A DNA stretch of 64,000 nucleotides from Cladorhizidae sp. MBARI D1340-BT2 (GCA_028752905.1 JAQNBH010000003.1:4334204-4398203); one strand, 5' to 3'. Shown: positions 35,899 through 47,002, counted from the first letter of the stretch. A program made the numbers and translations. Notes: generated by a model not told the origin, from the letters alone.

Positions 35899-36562
35899 GT
35901 GTGTTGTTACAAAAACATATTTTATCATACTTGGCATTAGCCAGTTTTCTAGTGGCAGTATCCTGCCACATGCAAACTGTATAGCAAAGGGTATTGTACA
36001 AAATGGCGAAGGAATAATGTTCTGTACTCTCGAATCTTGAAAAGGTTGCTAAGAATCAAGTGGCCTTTGCCTATTGAACCACTCTGTGTTGGTCACAGCA
36101 AAGATTCTTTTTTTTCTTTAGCTCGTTCCTGGACTTGGAGCAAAATTGGTTACTTGTGGCTGTTGCTTGGTCACAATATCGGCACCGACAGAAAGCTTCA
36201 CTCCATTCTCAGCTTTGCTTCTCGGTGGTCCATCTCAAAAGCAAAGGGCAAACTACAAAATGTCGCTTATTCTTCTGTTGTTGATACTGGGCGCAGAGTT
36301 GCCTCATAATAGCACTGTCCGAGTACACCCGTGCAGTGGCTACTTTACAGAGATGTGCAGTGTGAGAATCAGTTTAGGTGTATGACGACCCTTTACCTCG
36401 TTTTATTTTGGGGGAGAGGGTCTGGTGTTTCTTTATAGTGCCATCTTTCTCTAATGTCTTTCACTTTTCAATAGTATTTGCCCTTGAATATGTCCTTGAA
36501 TAGAGTTCTCCAATTGTACATATGTAGTCCAAAATGAAATTGTGTTTGTGTGGTGTCCTCGC

Positions 36563-37241
36563 CAGAGTTCGCAGGTTTTACCCAGGGCTTGGGTACAACC
36601 CGGGTTTTACCCAGGTTTTACTCAAACATGGATACAACCCGGGATAAAATAATAGACAATAGATTTATTATAAACTTTAAAGATATTACAAGAAATTAAC
36701 TCTGTAATCAGGAAGTAAGACATTCAATAAATGGCAACTGTTAAGAACTAGACAAAAACAGGAGCTGTGTTTCACTCAGCATTTATTTACCAAGTGACAA
36801 GGTTGTCTACTAGAGTATATATTTTTTATTTAATGATTTATTTAAATATTTAAACAAGATTTATGGGATTAAAGTTAAAGTCCAATTGATATGCAAGTTA
36901 AAAAGATATAATAGTCAATCTCCTGAGGTCCTCGCAGGAGCCTGTGGCAGAAGACGAGTTTCTGGGCTTTCTCATTTTTGTAATTGCAGTACCCTTACTA
37001 AACTGTAAGCAGTGAATAATGATGACCTGTGGTATTTGCTTGCCTTTTAAATAGCCCTGGTGTACACCACCACTCAGACACTTGTGGCTCTGGGACAGGA
37101 CTGTGACAGAGCTACAAATAAGTGTTTTATGTTACTGGGTAATACCTTGGTAAAACCCGGGTAAAACCTGGGCAAAATACCTAAAACACAGGTTTTACCC
37201 ACTGGGTAAATATGTTTTACGCGGGCAAAATGCAAACACTA
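36563..37241. mobile_element. Nonautonomous inverted-repeat transposon, hAT-like
   Basis: The left end CAGAGTTCGCAGGTTTTACC and the reverse complement of the right end, TAGTGTTTGCATTTTGCCCG, are similar. Inner subterminal stretches repeat GTTTTACCCAGG / CCTGGGTAAAAC-type motifs in both orientations. CTCGC directly flanks both ends (36558-36562 and 37242-37246), a possible short target duplication. hAT elements duplicate 8 bp; extending to 8 gives only 6 matches. About 680 bp, AT-rich interior, no transposase. Confidence 0.6.
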
Positions 37242-37519
37242 CTCGCACAACACATGCATAGCTGTGATAGTCTATTAAAGGTAATTACAAAAAAAATCAA
37301 CTTCTGTGGAATGGCAGTGATGATGGCCACACTCACTGTCCCAAGGTGGGAGGAGAGATGTCGGCCAAAGCAGTACTAGAAATATGCATGGCCTGTCTCC
37401 GAGCTATTAGGTCGGACGGTTCTAGCGACTCTTTCTCTACCCTCGATGAGGACTTTGTTCGGCTCCTGCACTTTACACCATATCTTTCTTCATGAATTTG
37501 TTGGGCTTGAGCTGGGAAG

Positions 37520-37737
37520 AGATGGGGGCAGGTATGTGGCAGCCAGCCTAGGGCTAGGGCTAGGAGGAGATGAGGGCAGGCATGTGGCAGCCAGGCTAGG
37601 GCTAGGAGGAGATGAGGGCTAGGGCTAGGTCTAGGAGGAGATGAGGGCAGGTATGTGGCAGTCAGGCTAGGGCTAGGAGAAGATTAGGGCAGGGGCTAGG
37701 GCTAGGAGGAGATGAGGGCAGGCATCGGCTAGGGCTA
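37520..37737. repeat. GGGCTA-rich degenerate tandem repeat
   Basis: Irregular copies of GGCTAGGGCTAGGAGGAGAT followed by GAGGGCAGGCATGTGGCAG. The GGGCTA hexamers superficially resemble telomere repeats but are not TTAGGG. Confidence 0.85.
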
Positions 37738-38750
37738 GATGTGCCTGGTCCAAGCTAGCCACCAGATTGATGGCATACGTCTTCTGCTCGAGTTTGCAGT
37801 GTTCGCTCTGTTGGGTCAGCTGTTGTCGATTTTGCACCCGAGGTCGAGGAAATAACGGCTGTTACAGCTGCTTATAAAGGAGGGTGTTGTGTTAACACCT
37901 GTAGTGCTAACATGCTGCTTTCTGGAACTCTGACTCGATTTAGAACCTCTCCACGAAAGCCCCCAGTCCCCACGGCAACAAGTTGTACTATACTAACTAG
38001 CAACTCCAGACACTTTATGCTCCTCCATTCCTCATACGAAGAGGAATGTGAAAGGCCGGCTATGCCCCGCTAGTTTATGCCTTTAACCCATTCACTGGTG
38101 TAAGTGTAAATATACGCCAAAAAGCATGAATTTAAAAATTGATTAAAAAATCGAACGTTGGGCTCTAAAATATCCAATAGAGGTAAAAAATATATAGCTA
38201 CGTTCTTTCTCTACATGCACTTGCCTACCGAATATAAAGGCTATAGACGTTCAGTAACTAAGGTGGAAATATTGAAAAACACCGACTGTTCAGAATTCGA
38301 GCTGTTTCACCACGATAAAGATGTCTGGTCGACTAACCTTGGAGGATGTGCTTTCTCGGGTTATGGACGATGATTTTGGACTATCTGAGGGGGAAAGCAG
38401 TGATGAAGAAGGTGATGGCATCTCGTCTTACCTTGACCAGACCAGTGTGGACCCTGAAGCTCTGCTATCGCTCGGCAAAGTAGTCTGGCCTGACTTACCT
38501 AGCGCTCTCACTCGAGCTGACGCTTTGGATGACGATGAGAGTGCTAGCAATGAAGAAGGCATAGACCATGAGTTTAGTTATAGTTAGCTGTGCAGTGATT
38601 AAACAGAGCATGCAAAGGGTGTTTTAGCTTCTTGTTCGCGGGTAGTTCATGGGAAAAAATGTTAATTTGAGCAATTTTTTATCAGTGCCGTGTGTGTCAC
38701 AAAGAGTGTCACAAAGAGGGAGACACAAAGAGGGACTGTTTCCCCCCCCA
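37738..38750. repeat. 1013-bp tandem duplication, copy 1
   Basis: Starts at GATGTGCCTGGTCCAAGC and runs to the C-run before the next GATGTGCC. It appears identical to the following copy over its length. It contains a TTAA-flanked piggyBac-like end and its 88-codon frame. Confidence 0.95.
38083..38587 (+). pseudogene. Truncated piggyBac-like element end with N-terminal transposase frame (copy 1)
   Basis: TTAA (38083-38086) is followed at once by CCCATTCACTGGTGTAAG; TTAA next to CCC is the typical piggyBac insertion signature. The ATG at 38321 opens an 88-codon frame: MSGRLTLEDVLSRVMDDDFG, then the acidic SEGESSDEEGDG, ending HEFSYS and a stop. An acidic, Ser/Glu/Asp-rich N-terminus is usual in piggyBac transposases. 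The DDD catalytic core and right end are missing, so the piece is non-functional. The family call rests on the end signature and composition, not on a catalytic domain. Confidence 0.5.
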
Positions 38751-39770
38751 GATGTGCCTGGTCCAAGCTAGCCACCAGATTGATGGCATACGTCTTCTGC
38801 TCGAGTTTGCAGTGTTCGCTCTGTTGGGTCAGCTGTTGTCGATTTTGCACCCGAGGTCGAGGAAATAACGGCTGTTACAGCTGCTTATAAAGGAGGGTGT
38901 TGTGTTAACACCTGTAGTGCTAACATGCTGCTTTCTGGAACTCTGACTCGATTTAGAACCTCTCCACGAAAGCCCCCAGTCCCCACGGCAACAAGTTGTA
39001 CTATACTAACTAGCAACTCCAGACACTTTATGCTCCTCCATTCCTCATACGAAGAGGAATGTGAAAGGCCGGCTATGCCCCGCTAGTTTATGCCTTTAAC
39101 CCATTCACTGGTGTAAGTGTAAATATACGCCAAAAAGCATGAATTTAAAAATTGATTAAAAAATCGAACGTTGGGCTCTAAAATATCCAATAGAGGTAAA
39201 AAATATATAGCTACGTTCTTTCTCTACATGCACTTGCCTACCGAATATAAAGGCTATAGACGTTCAGTAACTAAGGTGGAAATATTGAAAAACACCGACT
39301 GTTCAGAATTCGAGCTGTTTCACCACGATAAAGATGTCTGGTCGACTAACCTTGGAGGATGTGCTTTCTCGGGTTATGGACGATGATTTTGGACTATCTG
39401 AGGGGGAAAGCAGTGATGAAGAAGGTGATGGCATCTCGTCTTACCTTGACCAGACCAGTGTGGACCCTGAAGCTCTGCTATCGCTCGGCAAAGTAGTCTG
39501 GCCTGACTTACCTAGCGCTCTCACTCGAGCTGACGCTTTGGATGACGATGAGAGTGCTAGCAATGAAGAAGGCATAGACCATGAGTTTAGTTATAGTTAG
39601 CTGTGCAGTGATTAAACAGAGCATGCAAAGGGTGTTTTAGCTTCTTGTTCGCGGGTAGTTCATGGGAAAAAATGTTAATTTGAGCAATTTTTTATCAGTG
39701 CCGTGTGTGTCACAAAGAGTGTCACAAAGAGGGAGACACAAAGAGGGACTGTTTCCCCCCCCCCCCCCAA
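38751..39770. repeat. 1013-bp tandem duplication, copy 2
   Basis: Second copy, offset exactly 1013 bp from the first. It differs visibly only at its right edge, where the C-run is longer (about 16 C). Confidence 0.95.
39096..39600 (+). pseudogene. Truncated piggyBac-like element end (copy 2)
   Basis: The same 505 bp as copy 1, shifted by 1013 bp, with TTAA at 39096-39099 and the same 88-codon frame from 39334. It arose by the tandem duplication and not by a second insertion, since the flanks are duplicated too. Confidence 0.5.
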
Positions 39771-40790
39771 ATATCACCCCATGGTGAGACTTCACCCTGC
39801 CATTTCCTTGTATTTTGCTTCAATCTGTTGTTGTTGCATTTATTGGTTTCTGCTGTCTGTGTTATATGTGCTGTAATGTGTTCATATTCATGTGATTCAT
39901 TGTGATGGTCATGTATTGTGCTAGCATGCATATATGTATTCACACTTCTGGAATGTTATAATTCATATCCCTAATATCTAATTGTGGTACACGTAAAGTA
40001 ATATGTTTTCATTAGTATGACGACACATTCAAAACACTCATTCCTGTGATGGGGCATTTGTTTTAGAGTCTCCTGAATACTGTTTCAACATAATTATGTT
40101 GCCTACGGTATTAGAGTATCTTGTATTTTTCTTTTCCTTGTAACCTGTAATGATAAAAATACCACTTATACATGAAGGTAGCTTATTGGCTAAACACACA
40201 TCAAAACAAGAATTACCAAGTTCAAATGAGATTCATCCTAATGTGGTTTTGTGATATGTTTCTATGGCAACAGACACTAGCCACAATGTTGGTCAACACA
40301 AATGCTATCACATGTGGTATGGTTGCTAGGGAATTTCACGAAGTATTGCTGAGATAGCAAGGCATATCTATACATAGGTTGTGTTAATTTAGTTTTTTTA
40401 AATAAAGTCAGTGAAAGGGTCATGCATAATTGAACGTGTTTCGATTGCATTCAGGATGCACTTCTCCCATCCACACTGCACTCATCACTCCGAACTCGAG
40501 GCGGCTCAGGATTGAACGGAACACTTTCCAGAAGTTAAAATGCAGCTGTCACGTGGTTGTTGCGTGCAAGCGCGAGCTATGAGTGGTGGAGGTGGGAGGC
40601 TGTAGGGGGAGTGTGCAATAGGCAGAAGTTCTAGTTAGTGTGGGATGAGAGAGAGCATCCAGAGAATGATGGATTCTGTTTCCAAATGGTCAGTCTAACG
40701 AGTCCATCACCAAGAAAATGTTGGGGCTGAGCTATGCCTGGCAACAGTGCAAGACTTAAATCAAGACCTTGTTGCACAGATACAGAAATG
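39771..40790. other. Unique intronic DNA, no gene recognised
   Basis: No coding segment or transposon end recognised on either strand. Confidence 0.5.
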
Positions 40791-40792
40791 TT

Positions 40793-41430
40793 AGTGCATG
40801 AGCTTAGCTGGCTCTGGACTAGCTTGTGTATGAAGAATGGTTAGTGTATGAGCTTAGCTGGCTCTGGACTAGCTGTGTATGAAGAATGGTTAGTGCATGA
40901 GCTTAGCTGGCTCTGGACTAGCTTGTGTATGAAGAATGGTTAGTGTATGAGCTTAGCTGGCTCTGGACTAGCTTGTGTATGAAGAATGGTTAGTGCATGA
41001 GCTTAGCTGGCTCTGGACTAGCTTGTGTATGAAGAATGGTTAGTGCATGAGCTTAGCTGGCTCTGGACTAGCTTGTGTATGAAGAATGGTTAGTGCATGA
41101 GCTTAGCTGACTCTGGACTAGCTTGTGTATGAAGAATGGTTAGTGCATGAGCTTAGCTGGCTCTGGACTAGCTTGTGTATGAAGAATGGTTAGTGTATGA
41201 GCTTAGCTGGCTCTGGACTAGCTTGTGTATGAAGAATGGTTAGTGCATGAGCTTAGCTGGCTCTGGACTAGCTTGTGTATGAAGAATGGTTAGTGTATGA
41301 GCTTAGCTGGCTCTGGACTAGCTTGTGTGTGAAGAATGGTTAGTGCATGAGCTTAGCTGGCTCTGGACTAGCTTGTGTATGAAGAATGGTTAGCTTAGCT
41401 GGCTCTGGACTAGCTTGTGTATGATTGTCA
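40793..41430. repeat. 50-bp minisatellite
   Basis: About 12.5 copies of an exact 50-bp unit: GAAGAATGGTTAGTGCATGA, GCTTAGCTGGCTCTGGACTA, GCTTGTGTAT. The main variation is GTGCATGA against GTGTATGA; the unit near 41390 is truncated. Confidence 0.97.
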
Positions 41431-41544
41431 AGTGTGCAGAGATGTTAGCTGGCTGGCTAGCTCTATAGGGACTAACCTTTGAAGAATGATGGCGTTGTTA
41501 TAGGGATGACCTTGTAGACAAGGACTGGAACAGGTGAGGTGTGT

Positions 41545-41760
41545 ATGTATGGACATGACAGGAAGCAGAGGGAACAATACACCTCAGCTGACATAGCTGT
41601 CATCATGGCTTCAATGAATGAGCCATGTGTAAGTCTGGTGAAGGACAGTGAATGGAAGAGGATCGTGTTGGAGGCTGAGCTGGAAGACAAGAGAAGGCAA
41701 CGTGAGGTGGAGTTGGAAGAGAAGAGATGGGCCGAAGAATGCAAACATGAAGAGATGTGA
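41545..41760 (+). other. Small charged, helix-prone open frame
   Basis: A 71-codon frame from the first ATG, ending in a highly charged segment (LEAELEDKRRQREVELEEKR) that would form a coiled coil. Similar stretches occur in transposon-linked accessory proteins, but no defining motif is visible. It lies within the inferred SDR intron. It could be a transposon fragment or chance. Confidence 0.25.
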
Positions 41761-42469
41761 ACCAGACCTTGTTCAGGTTCCTGCAACAAGCGATGGGTTC
41801 CTCTGTTCAGCCTTCATCCTCTCTCTACATGCCCCATGACAGGCACTCAATTTGACATCCGTTTGAATATGAGCGAGCAGGAAGAGTTTGATGAAGACTC
41901 GACGAGAGATAAAAATCGTGTTCACAATTATCTCTGTTCTTCTGCGTTGTCCTCCGTTCTGCGTTGTCCTCCGCCCAGTAAACCCGACTCATATGAAGAT
42001 GATACTACACACGATAATCCTTGAAAGGACAGTGGCAGTAGTAATTAAAATTGTGGTTATGCAAGTACTAATCACATTAAACAAGCACATCACTATTGTG
42101 GCTTACCAGTGAACAACCCGTTGTGGTAACCAGCTCCAAAGATAGGATCCAGCTTCTGTCTGTGGGCAGTGTGGACATGTCTTTAGTGCACTCTTATTTT
42201 TTTCTCTTCGTTTTATCAACATGAAAGGGACATGTTGTCAGTTGTCTGGGTGACCCCCTTGGACAATCCCAAGATTATCTGTGGATGTCACTAACTTCTT
42301 TCCCCCCCCACACTACAAGTATTTGACAAGCAAGACCTTCAAACTTTGGACATCCATAGATGGTCCCGAGAATGTCCCCGGCATCACTGGACACACGTTG
42401 TGTGTATGTGGCATGGTCTGGGATACTACTCCAAACTGACAAACCTTTATCACATGAGTGCTTTATACT
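41761..42469. other. Unique intronic DNA, no gene recognised
   Basis: Short frames on both strands have no recognisable motifs. A repeated GCGTTGTCCTCCG phrase occurs near 41944-41972. Confidence 0.5.
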
Positions 42470-42945
42470 TGACAACCCATGAACCCTTTATTTCTCATTA
42501 TTGACAGCCCGTTAACCTTTAGTTTTACATACTGACAACCCATTAACCCTTCATGCTCCATAAGCAACCTTAAAGCTCCAAATTGACAACCTTCACACTA
42601 GTGCTCGACAACCTATTAACCCTTTACTAGCAAACCATTAACCCTTTACTAACAAACCATTAACCTATCATATTAAACATCAGTGCTGACAACCCATTAT
42701 AATCTTGCCATTAGTGCAACTGACAACCTGTTAACCCTTGAGTGTTCTTTAATGACAACTCATTAACCCTATAATTGCTCCACACTAACAACCCATTAAC
42801 CCCTTAATACTATAAACTGACAACCTATTAACTCATGCTAGCTAACCAATTAACCCTAAACTCACAACTATTAACTCTTTGTGTACCTATGACAACCATT
42901 AACCCTCTATGACCCATAACAACCCATTAACCCATTAGTGCTACC
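42470..42945. repeat. Degenerate ACAACCCATTAACCC repeat
   Basis: About 17 irregularly spaced copies of a core GACAACCCATTAACCCTT with diverged linkers, 20-45 bp apart. The age of the array is suggested by its divergence. Not a canonical telomere repeat. Confidence 0.8.
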
Positions 42946-43066
42946 CTCAAGCATGATCTAAAATATAATTAATTTATAACAAGAAATAAAACAAGAAATA
43001 AAATCCAATTTTTTGGTATTATTATGTGTTAAGTTTATAAGTAGTTACATAATGATAACTGTGTAG

Positions 43067-43247
43067 GTATTATCGGGTGCTCTCCTATGCTCGAAGCAAG
43101 CTGGCCAACGTAATGTTTGCCAGGGAACTCGCTAAACGGGTTTCTAGTGATGGAGTAACCGTTTGCTCTCTGCACCCTGGGGCTGTGCACACTGAGCTCA
43201 CTAGATACGTGTTCTCCGGCTGGCTCTGTTTCCTGATTTTCTTGAAG
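43067..43247 (+). CDS. SDR-family retinol-dehydrogenase-like protein, exon 2
   Basis: A pyrimidine-poor but usable acceptor (GTGTAG|G) opens the exon, and it closes at TTGAAG|GTGAGA. Joined to exon 1 it reads YYRVLSYARSKLANVMF and then ARELAKR, VTVCSLHPGAV and HTELTR. It supplies the catalytic pair Y203 and K207 (YxxxK) and the HPGAV segment near the cofactor, as in RDH11-14 proteins. It is 181 bp: one base completing the split Arg codon plus 60 codons, ending in phase 0. No following exon with the family's GAQT...GKYF segment was found before 48650, so the gene is incomplete here or its end lies past the 15-kb array. Confidence 0.85.
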
Positions 43248-44227
43248 GTGAGAGTATATGGAGGTCATCATTGTGCTCTCCCCCCTCCATCCCACTCCCC
43301 CTCCCCCCCTCTCCTCTTGATACCCTGTGCCGAGCATGCACGAAGCAGGGAGGTGTGGCAACGTAGCTGTGTTGTTTGTACGTGTGTATGTGAGTATCAT
43401 ATCAAAAATGATTGTGACGTTTCTGCTCTTACCTCCTCCATTGCCCACAAAAGAACCTATGGGGCATCTTTGTGGAATTTAGCAACCATCACAAAATCTT
43501 AAAGGTCGTTTAGCCCTCTGTGGAAATAAGGGCTCTCTAACTATAAACCCCGCCTACTTCAGGTGTGTCGGTCATGAAGTGCTGACTGTGTGCTCTATGA
43601 ATGTTGTTCTTGTTGAGGAAGAAAGCAGTTGAGGAAGAAACAGTAGGAAAAACAGAGCAGGAGGTCCGTGTGGTGAGGAGAGACACGAGCCACACATTTT
43701 ACCATGGGCCTATCACATGCTTGTCACATGATATTGGCCTTGTGGGTGTGCATGTGCGAAGCAAGGTGAAGTAGGCAAGTTGTCTATCGATGTGTACATA
43801 TGTGTGTCCAATCAAAAGAATCGTGACATTTACAATTTTCCGATCTTGCTGCAAAAAAGACCTTGGAAGTCTTTGAAAAATCATTTAGGCCTCTCATTCC
43901 GGCTGTCTCCGCTAACCTGACCTCTGACCTCACTTCTCAGTAGCTAGGGCATATGAGGTCATGAAGTACGGGGCAGGAGATCTAAAGCGCGAGTGCCTTG
44001 TTTGTAACCGGGGCTGAGGAAAGCAGTCAATTCCACAATTATTTATTCTTTCAAGGCATATTTCTGGTATCTGCTAATGCTTGGCCTCTGCAGGCTTTCT
44101 GGATACACAGGCTGGTTCAAATCTCATCCTGTAGGTTAATTTAAAAAATTTAATACCGTTAGTTCAGGTTTGATTTTTCTGTACAAATGACCTCTTTCTC
44201 TCCCCAGATCCCCCCAGATCCTGCCAT
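43248..44227. other. Unique DNA after SDR exon 2 with a diverged local duplication
   Basis: Begins with the donor GTGAGA of SDR exon 2. Stretches around 43330-43530 and 43740-43910 share phrases in the same order (a CATGCACGAAGCA/CATGTGCGAAGCA phrase, GTGTGTATG, ATCAAAA..GATTGTGACGTTT/ATCAAAAGAATCGTGACATTT). They look like an old duplicated or dispersed repeat. No exon 3 of the SDR was recognised. Confidence 0.45.
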
Positions 44228-44249
44228 ATTTGGCTGCTAGAGGTATGAC

Positions 44250-44705
44250 TATCATTCCTAGAACACGTTAGATGGAGTAGGTGTTCCTAGATGGAGTAGG
44301 TGTTCCTAGAACATGTTAGATGGAATAGGTGTTCCTAGAACAATTAGATGGAGTAGGTGTTCCTAGAACCCATTAGATGGAGTAGGTGTTCCTAGAACAT
44401 TAAGATGGAGTAGGTGTTCCTAGAACACATTAGATGGAGTAGGTGTTCCTAGAACATGTTAGACGGAGTAGGTGTTCCTAGAACACATTAGATGGAGTAG
44501 GTGTTCCTAGAACACATTAGATGGAGTAGGTGTTCCCAGAACAGATTAGATGGAGTAGGTGTAGGTGTTCCTAGAACATGTTAGATGGAGTAGCTGTTCC
44601 TAGAACATATTAGATGGAGTAGGTGTTCCTAGAACACATTAGATGGAGTAGGTGTTCCTGAACACATTAGATGGAGTAGGTGTTCCTAGAACACGTAAGA
44701 TAGAG
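44250..44705. repeat. 29-30-bp minisatellite
   Basis: About 15 copies of GATGGAGTAGGTGTTCCTAG plus AACACATTA, with occasional one-base and six-base length changes (for example the duplicated GTAGGT near 44555). Confidence 0.95.
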
Positions 44706-44807
44706 TAGCCATGATGTACCGTGAGCCTGAAATATTGGCAGGGGATTAAATCTGACACATGAGTAGTTATAACTTATAGCCCATGAGACTGCCAAATAAA
44801 ATAACTT

Positions 44808-44829
44808 CCAATATATATATATATAATTA

Positions 44830-44864
<35 letters not shown>

Positions 44865-45002
44865 ACATATATATACATATATACATATATATATACATAT
44901 ATATACATATATACATATATATATACATATATATATATATACATATATATATACATATATATATATATACATATATATATACATATATACATATATATAT
45001 AC

Positions 45003-45035
<33 letters not shown>

Positions 45036-45283
45036 CATATAATACATATATACATATATATATACATATATATATACATATATACATATATACATATATA
45101 TATATACATATATATATACATATATACATATATATATATATACATGTATATACATATGTATACATATATATACATGTATATACATATGTATACATATATA
45201 TACATATGTATACATATATATACATATATATTCATATATATAATATATATTCATATATATAATATATACATATATATATATAC
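44808..45283. repeat. Alternating AT/ATAC microsatellite
   Basis: About 475 bp of ATATATAC/ATATAT alternation on both strands. It produces long Tyr/Ile-only frames that are artefacts. Alternating purine-pyrimidine DNA of this length can extrude cruciforms. An Alu-like or gene signal is absent. Confidence 0.97.
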
Positions 45284-45445
45284 AGGGTTTCATTTAGAAA
45301 ATTGTCCAAGGGGGGGCAACTGGAGGAATCTGGATTTAAGGGGGGGCATGATGGTTAAAGAAGATGTGACAAAGTTTCTGATAATACAATTTTCAAGGGG
45401 CGGCAAAAAGGTTCCAAGGGGGGGCAGCAACCCCCCCCCCCCCCA
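45284..45445. mobile_element. Solo left end related to the neighbouring hAT element
   Basis: Starts CAGGGTTTCATTTAG, sharing CAGGGTTTCAT with the element at 45527, also preceded by TATATATA. It continues with three [18 protein letters not shown] phrases and ends in a run of about 16 C. No matching right end is found before the next element, so it is truncated. Confidence 0.5.
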
Positions 45446-45526
45446 CCTATAATATATATATACATATATACATGTATATATATTATATTCTATATATATG
45501 TATATGTGTGTATATATGTATATATA

Positions 45527-46023
45527 CAGGGTTTCATACAGGATTTTTGGTTGGGGGGGGGAGAAAAGTATCCAGCTTAGCATCGCCCACTTTTAGCAAG
45601 CTATACTATGTAGCTGGAAAGTGTTAGCCACTGATTATCTGTGGGTATGGCCTACATTTGCCACATTCAGTCACTTGCTAAAACTTTTGGTGATATAATA
45701 TGTTGTTGGATATTTTGCCGAACGTTCTTTTAGTCGGATGAAGATTGTGAAGACACGTCTTCGAAATAGACTAAGTGACATCAACCTTGCTAGGCTCATG
45801 CGAATCGCAATTGAAGGGCCTGAACTGACTTCAGTAGATTTTAGTGCAATTTTGGACATATTCAAGGAGAAAAATCGTCGTATTGCTTTATAAAATTCTG
45901 TTTTCTAAATTACTATAATGTTAGCAAAATGTCAATGTCAATGTTGCACTATGACATCATAATTTTTGAAAATCCTGGGGGGGGGGGGACATTCCAGGTC
46001 CTCCCCCCCTGTATGAAACCCTG
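45527..46023 (+). mobile_element. Short hAT-family transposon derivative
   Basis: Terminal inverted repeats CAGGGTTTCATACAGG (left, 45527-45542) and its reverse complement at the right end (46008-46023). G-rich and C-rich stretches follow inside. The interior carries the C-terminal end of a transposase in the orientation expected for a 3' end. It is inserted in TA microsatellite, so the target duplication cannot be read. It is an internally deleted derivative of about 497 bp. Confidence 0.75.
45699..45893 (+). pseudogene. hAT transposase C-terminal dimerisation fragment
   Basis: A 64-residue frame with FAERSFSRMKIVKTRLRNRL followed by SDINLARLMRIAIEGPEL and ending FKEKNRRIAL and a stop. The ERSFS..K..KTRLR..L...L..L pattern is the conserved end of hAT transposases (Dimer_Tnp_hAT). 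An in-frame TAA lies directly upstream, and the rest of the enzyme is absent from the element. Confidence 0.8.
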
Positions 46024-46152
46024 ATATATATTATTTTTTTAATTCTATATATATATGAATATATATGTATATATATATGTATATATATATATGTATATAT
46101 ATATGTATATGTATGTATATATATAATGTATATATGTGTATATATATATATT
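46024..46152. repeat. TA/TATG microsatellite
   Basis: Alternating TA with TGTA interruptions, the continuation of the low-complexity DNA into which the hAT element inserted. Confidence 0.9.
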
Positions 46153-46417
46153 GCCTCCAGTAACCACTGCCGTGTGTGTGTGTGATCATCACCGCATATT
46201 TTAATGCCATCTAATGCCGCCAGCCAATGTCTGAATTGTCAAATATTTTATCTGTTCCATATTTTCAGATATGCGGTATATATATATTTCAGCGAGGTAG
46301 AATTATTGGTGAAGGTCATGTGACTGAGTGAAAGGAGGTCGTAAAGAGTCATGGAGGTATGAGAGGCTGGAGTCCTCGGCATTGTTCTTCAAGGACGTTG
46401 AGAACAAGCTGGAGCAG

Positions 46418-46915
46418 ACGTTGCTGCACTGGTGTGCCACAAGTCTACACCACGTTGCATTGCTAGGTGCTGGTGTGCCACAAGTCTGCACGTGTGCACC
46501 ACGTTGCATTGCTAGGTGTTGCTGCACTGGTGTGCCACAAGTTTGCACGTGTGCACCACGTTGCATTGTTAGGTGTTGCTGCGCTGGTGTGCCACAAGTC
46601 TGCACCCGTGCACCACGTTGCATTGTTATGTGCTGGTGTGCCACAAGTCTGCACGTGTGCACCACGTTGCATTGCTAGGTGTTGCTGCACTGGTGTGCCA
46701 CAAGTCTGCACGTGTGCACCACGTTGCATTGCTAGGTGTTGCTGCACTGGTGTGCCACAAGTCTGCACGTGTGCACCACGTTGCATTGCTTGTTGCTGCA
46801 CTGGTGTGCCACAAGTTTACACCTGTGCACCACGTTGCATTGCTAGGTGTTGCTGCACTGGTGTGCCACAAGTCTGCACCTGTGCACCACGTTGCATTGC
46901 TAGGTGTTGGCTGCA
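46418..46915. repeat. 57-bp minisatellite
   Basis: About nine copies of a 57-bp unit: GTTGCTGCACTGGTGTGCCA, CAAGTCTGCACGTGTGCACC, ACGTTGCATTGCTAGGT. Shortened units lack GTTGCTGCAC. 57 bp is 19 codons and stop-free in several frames on both strands, giving Cys/His-rich repeat frames of up to 166 codons. Same-length frames in other phases and on the other strand indicate these are by-products. Confidence 0.95.
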
Positions 46916-46975
46916 CTTGACGGCAACAACCGTATACCAGCTGCACAATTCAGCTCCACTCTCGTGAATGTTAGA

Positions 46976-47002
46976 CACACACATACACACACACACACAC
47001 AT
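46976..47002. repeat. (CA)n microsatellite
   Basis: ACACACAT/ACACACAC run of about 27 bp. Confidence 0.9.

Larger units (their letters stand above)
35899..43066 (+). other. Inferred intron 1 of the plus-strand SDR gene
   Basis: A GT...AG interval of 7168 bp between two exons that join in frame through a conserved protein region. It contains the inverted-repeat element at 36563, the 1013-bp tandem duplication, the 50-bp array, and a degenerate repeat at 42.5-42.9 kb. Positions 35899-36562 hold no recognised feature. Confidence 0.75.

Noticed and set aside
36037..36385. Two open frames of 79-90 codons in the SDR intron
   Set aside because: No motif, no splice continuity with the SDR exons; consistent with chance frames.
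37520..37737. Telomere-like GGGCTA tract
   Set aside because: Hexamers are GGGCTA mixed with AGGAGGAGATG; part of a longer minisatellite unit.
42470..42945. Interstitial telomere repeat
   Set aside because: The core is ATTAACCC with irregular spacing, not the animal TTAGGG/CCCTAA hexamer.
44208..44264. Third exon of the SDR gene after CTCCCCAG
   Set aside because: The acceptor looks good, but the in-phase reading reaches a stop after ten codons and does not match the family's C-terminal segment.
44667..45293. Tyr/Ile-rich frames of 130-208 codons
   Set aside because: Translation of an alternating AT/ATAC microsatellite in every phase; no gene features.
46303..47002. Cys/His-rich repeat protein in the 57-bp array
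   Set aside because: Several phases on both strands are equally open because the unit is 19 stop-free codons; no start or splice context singles one out.
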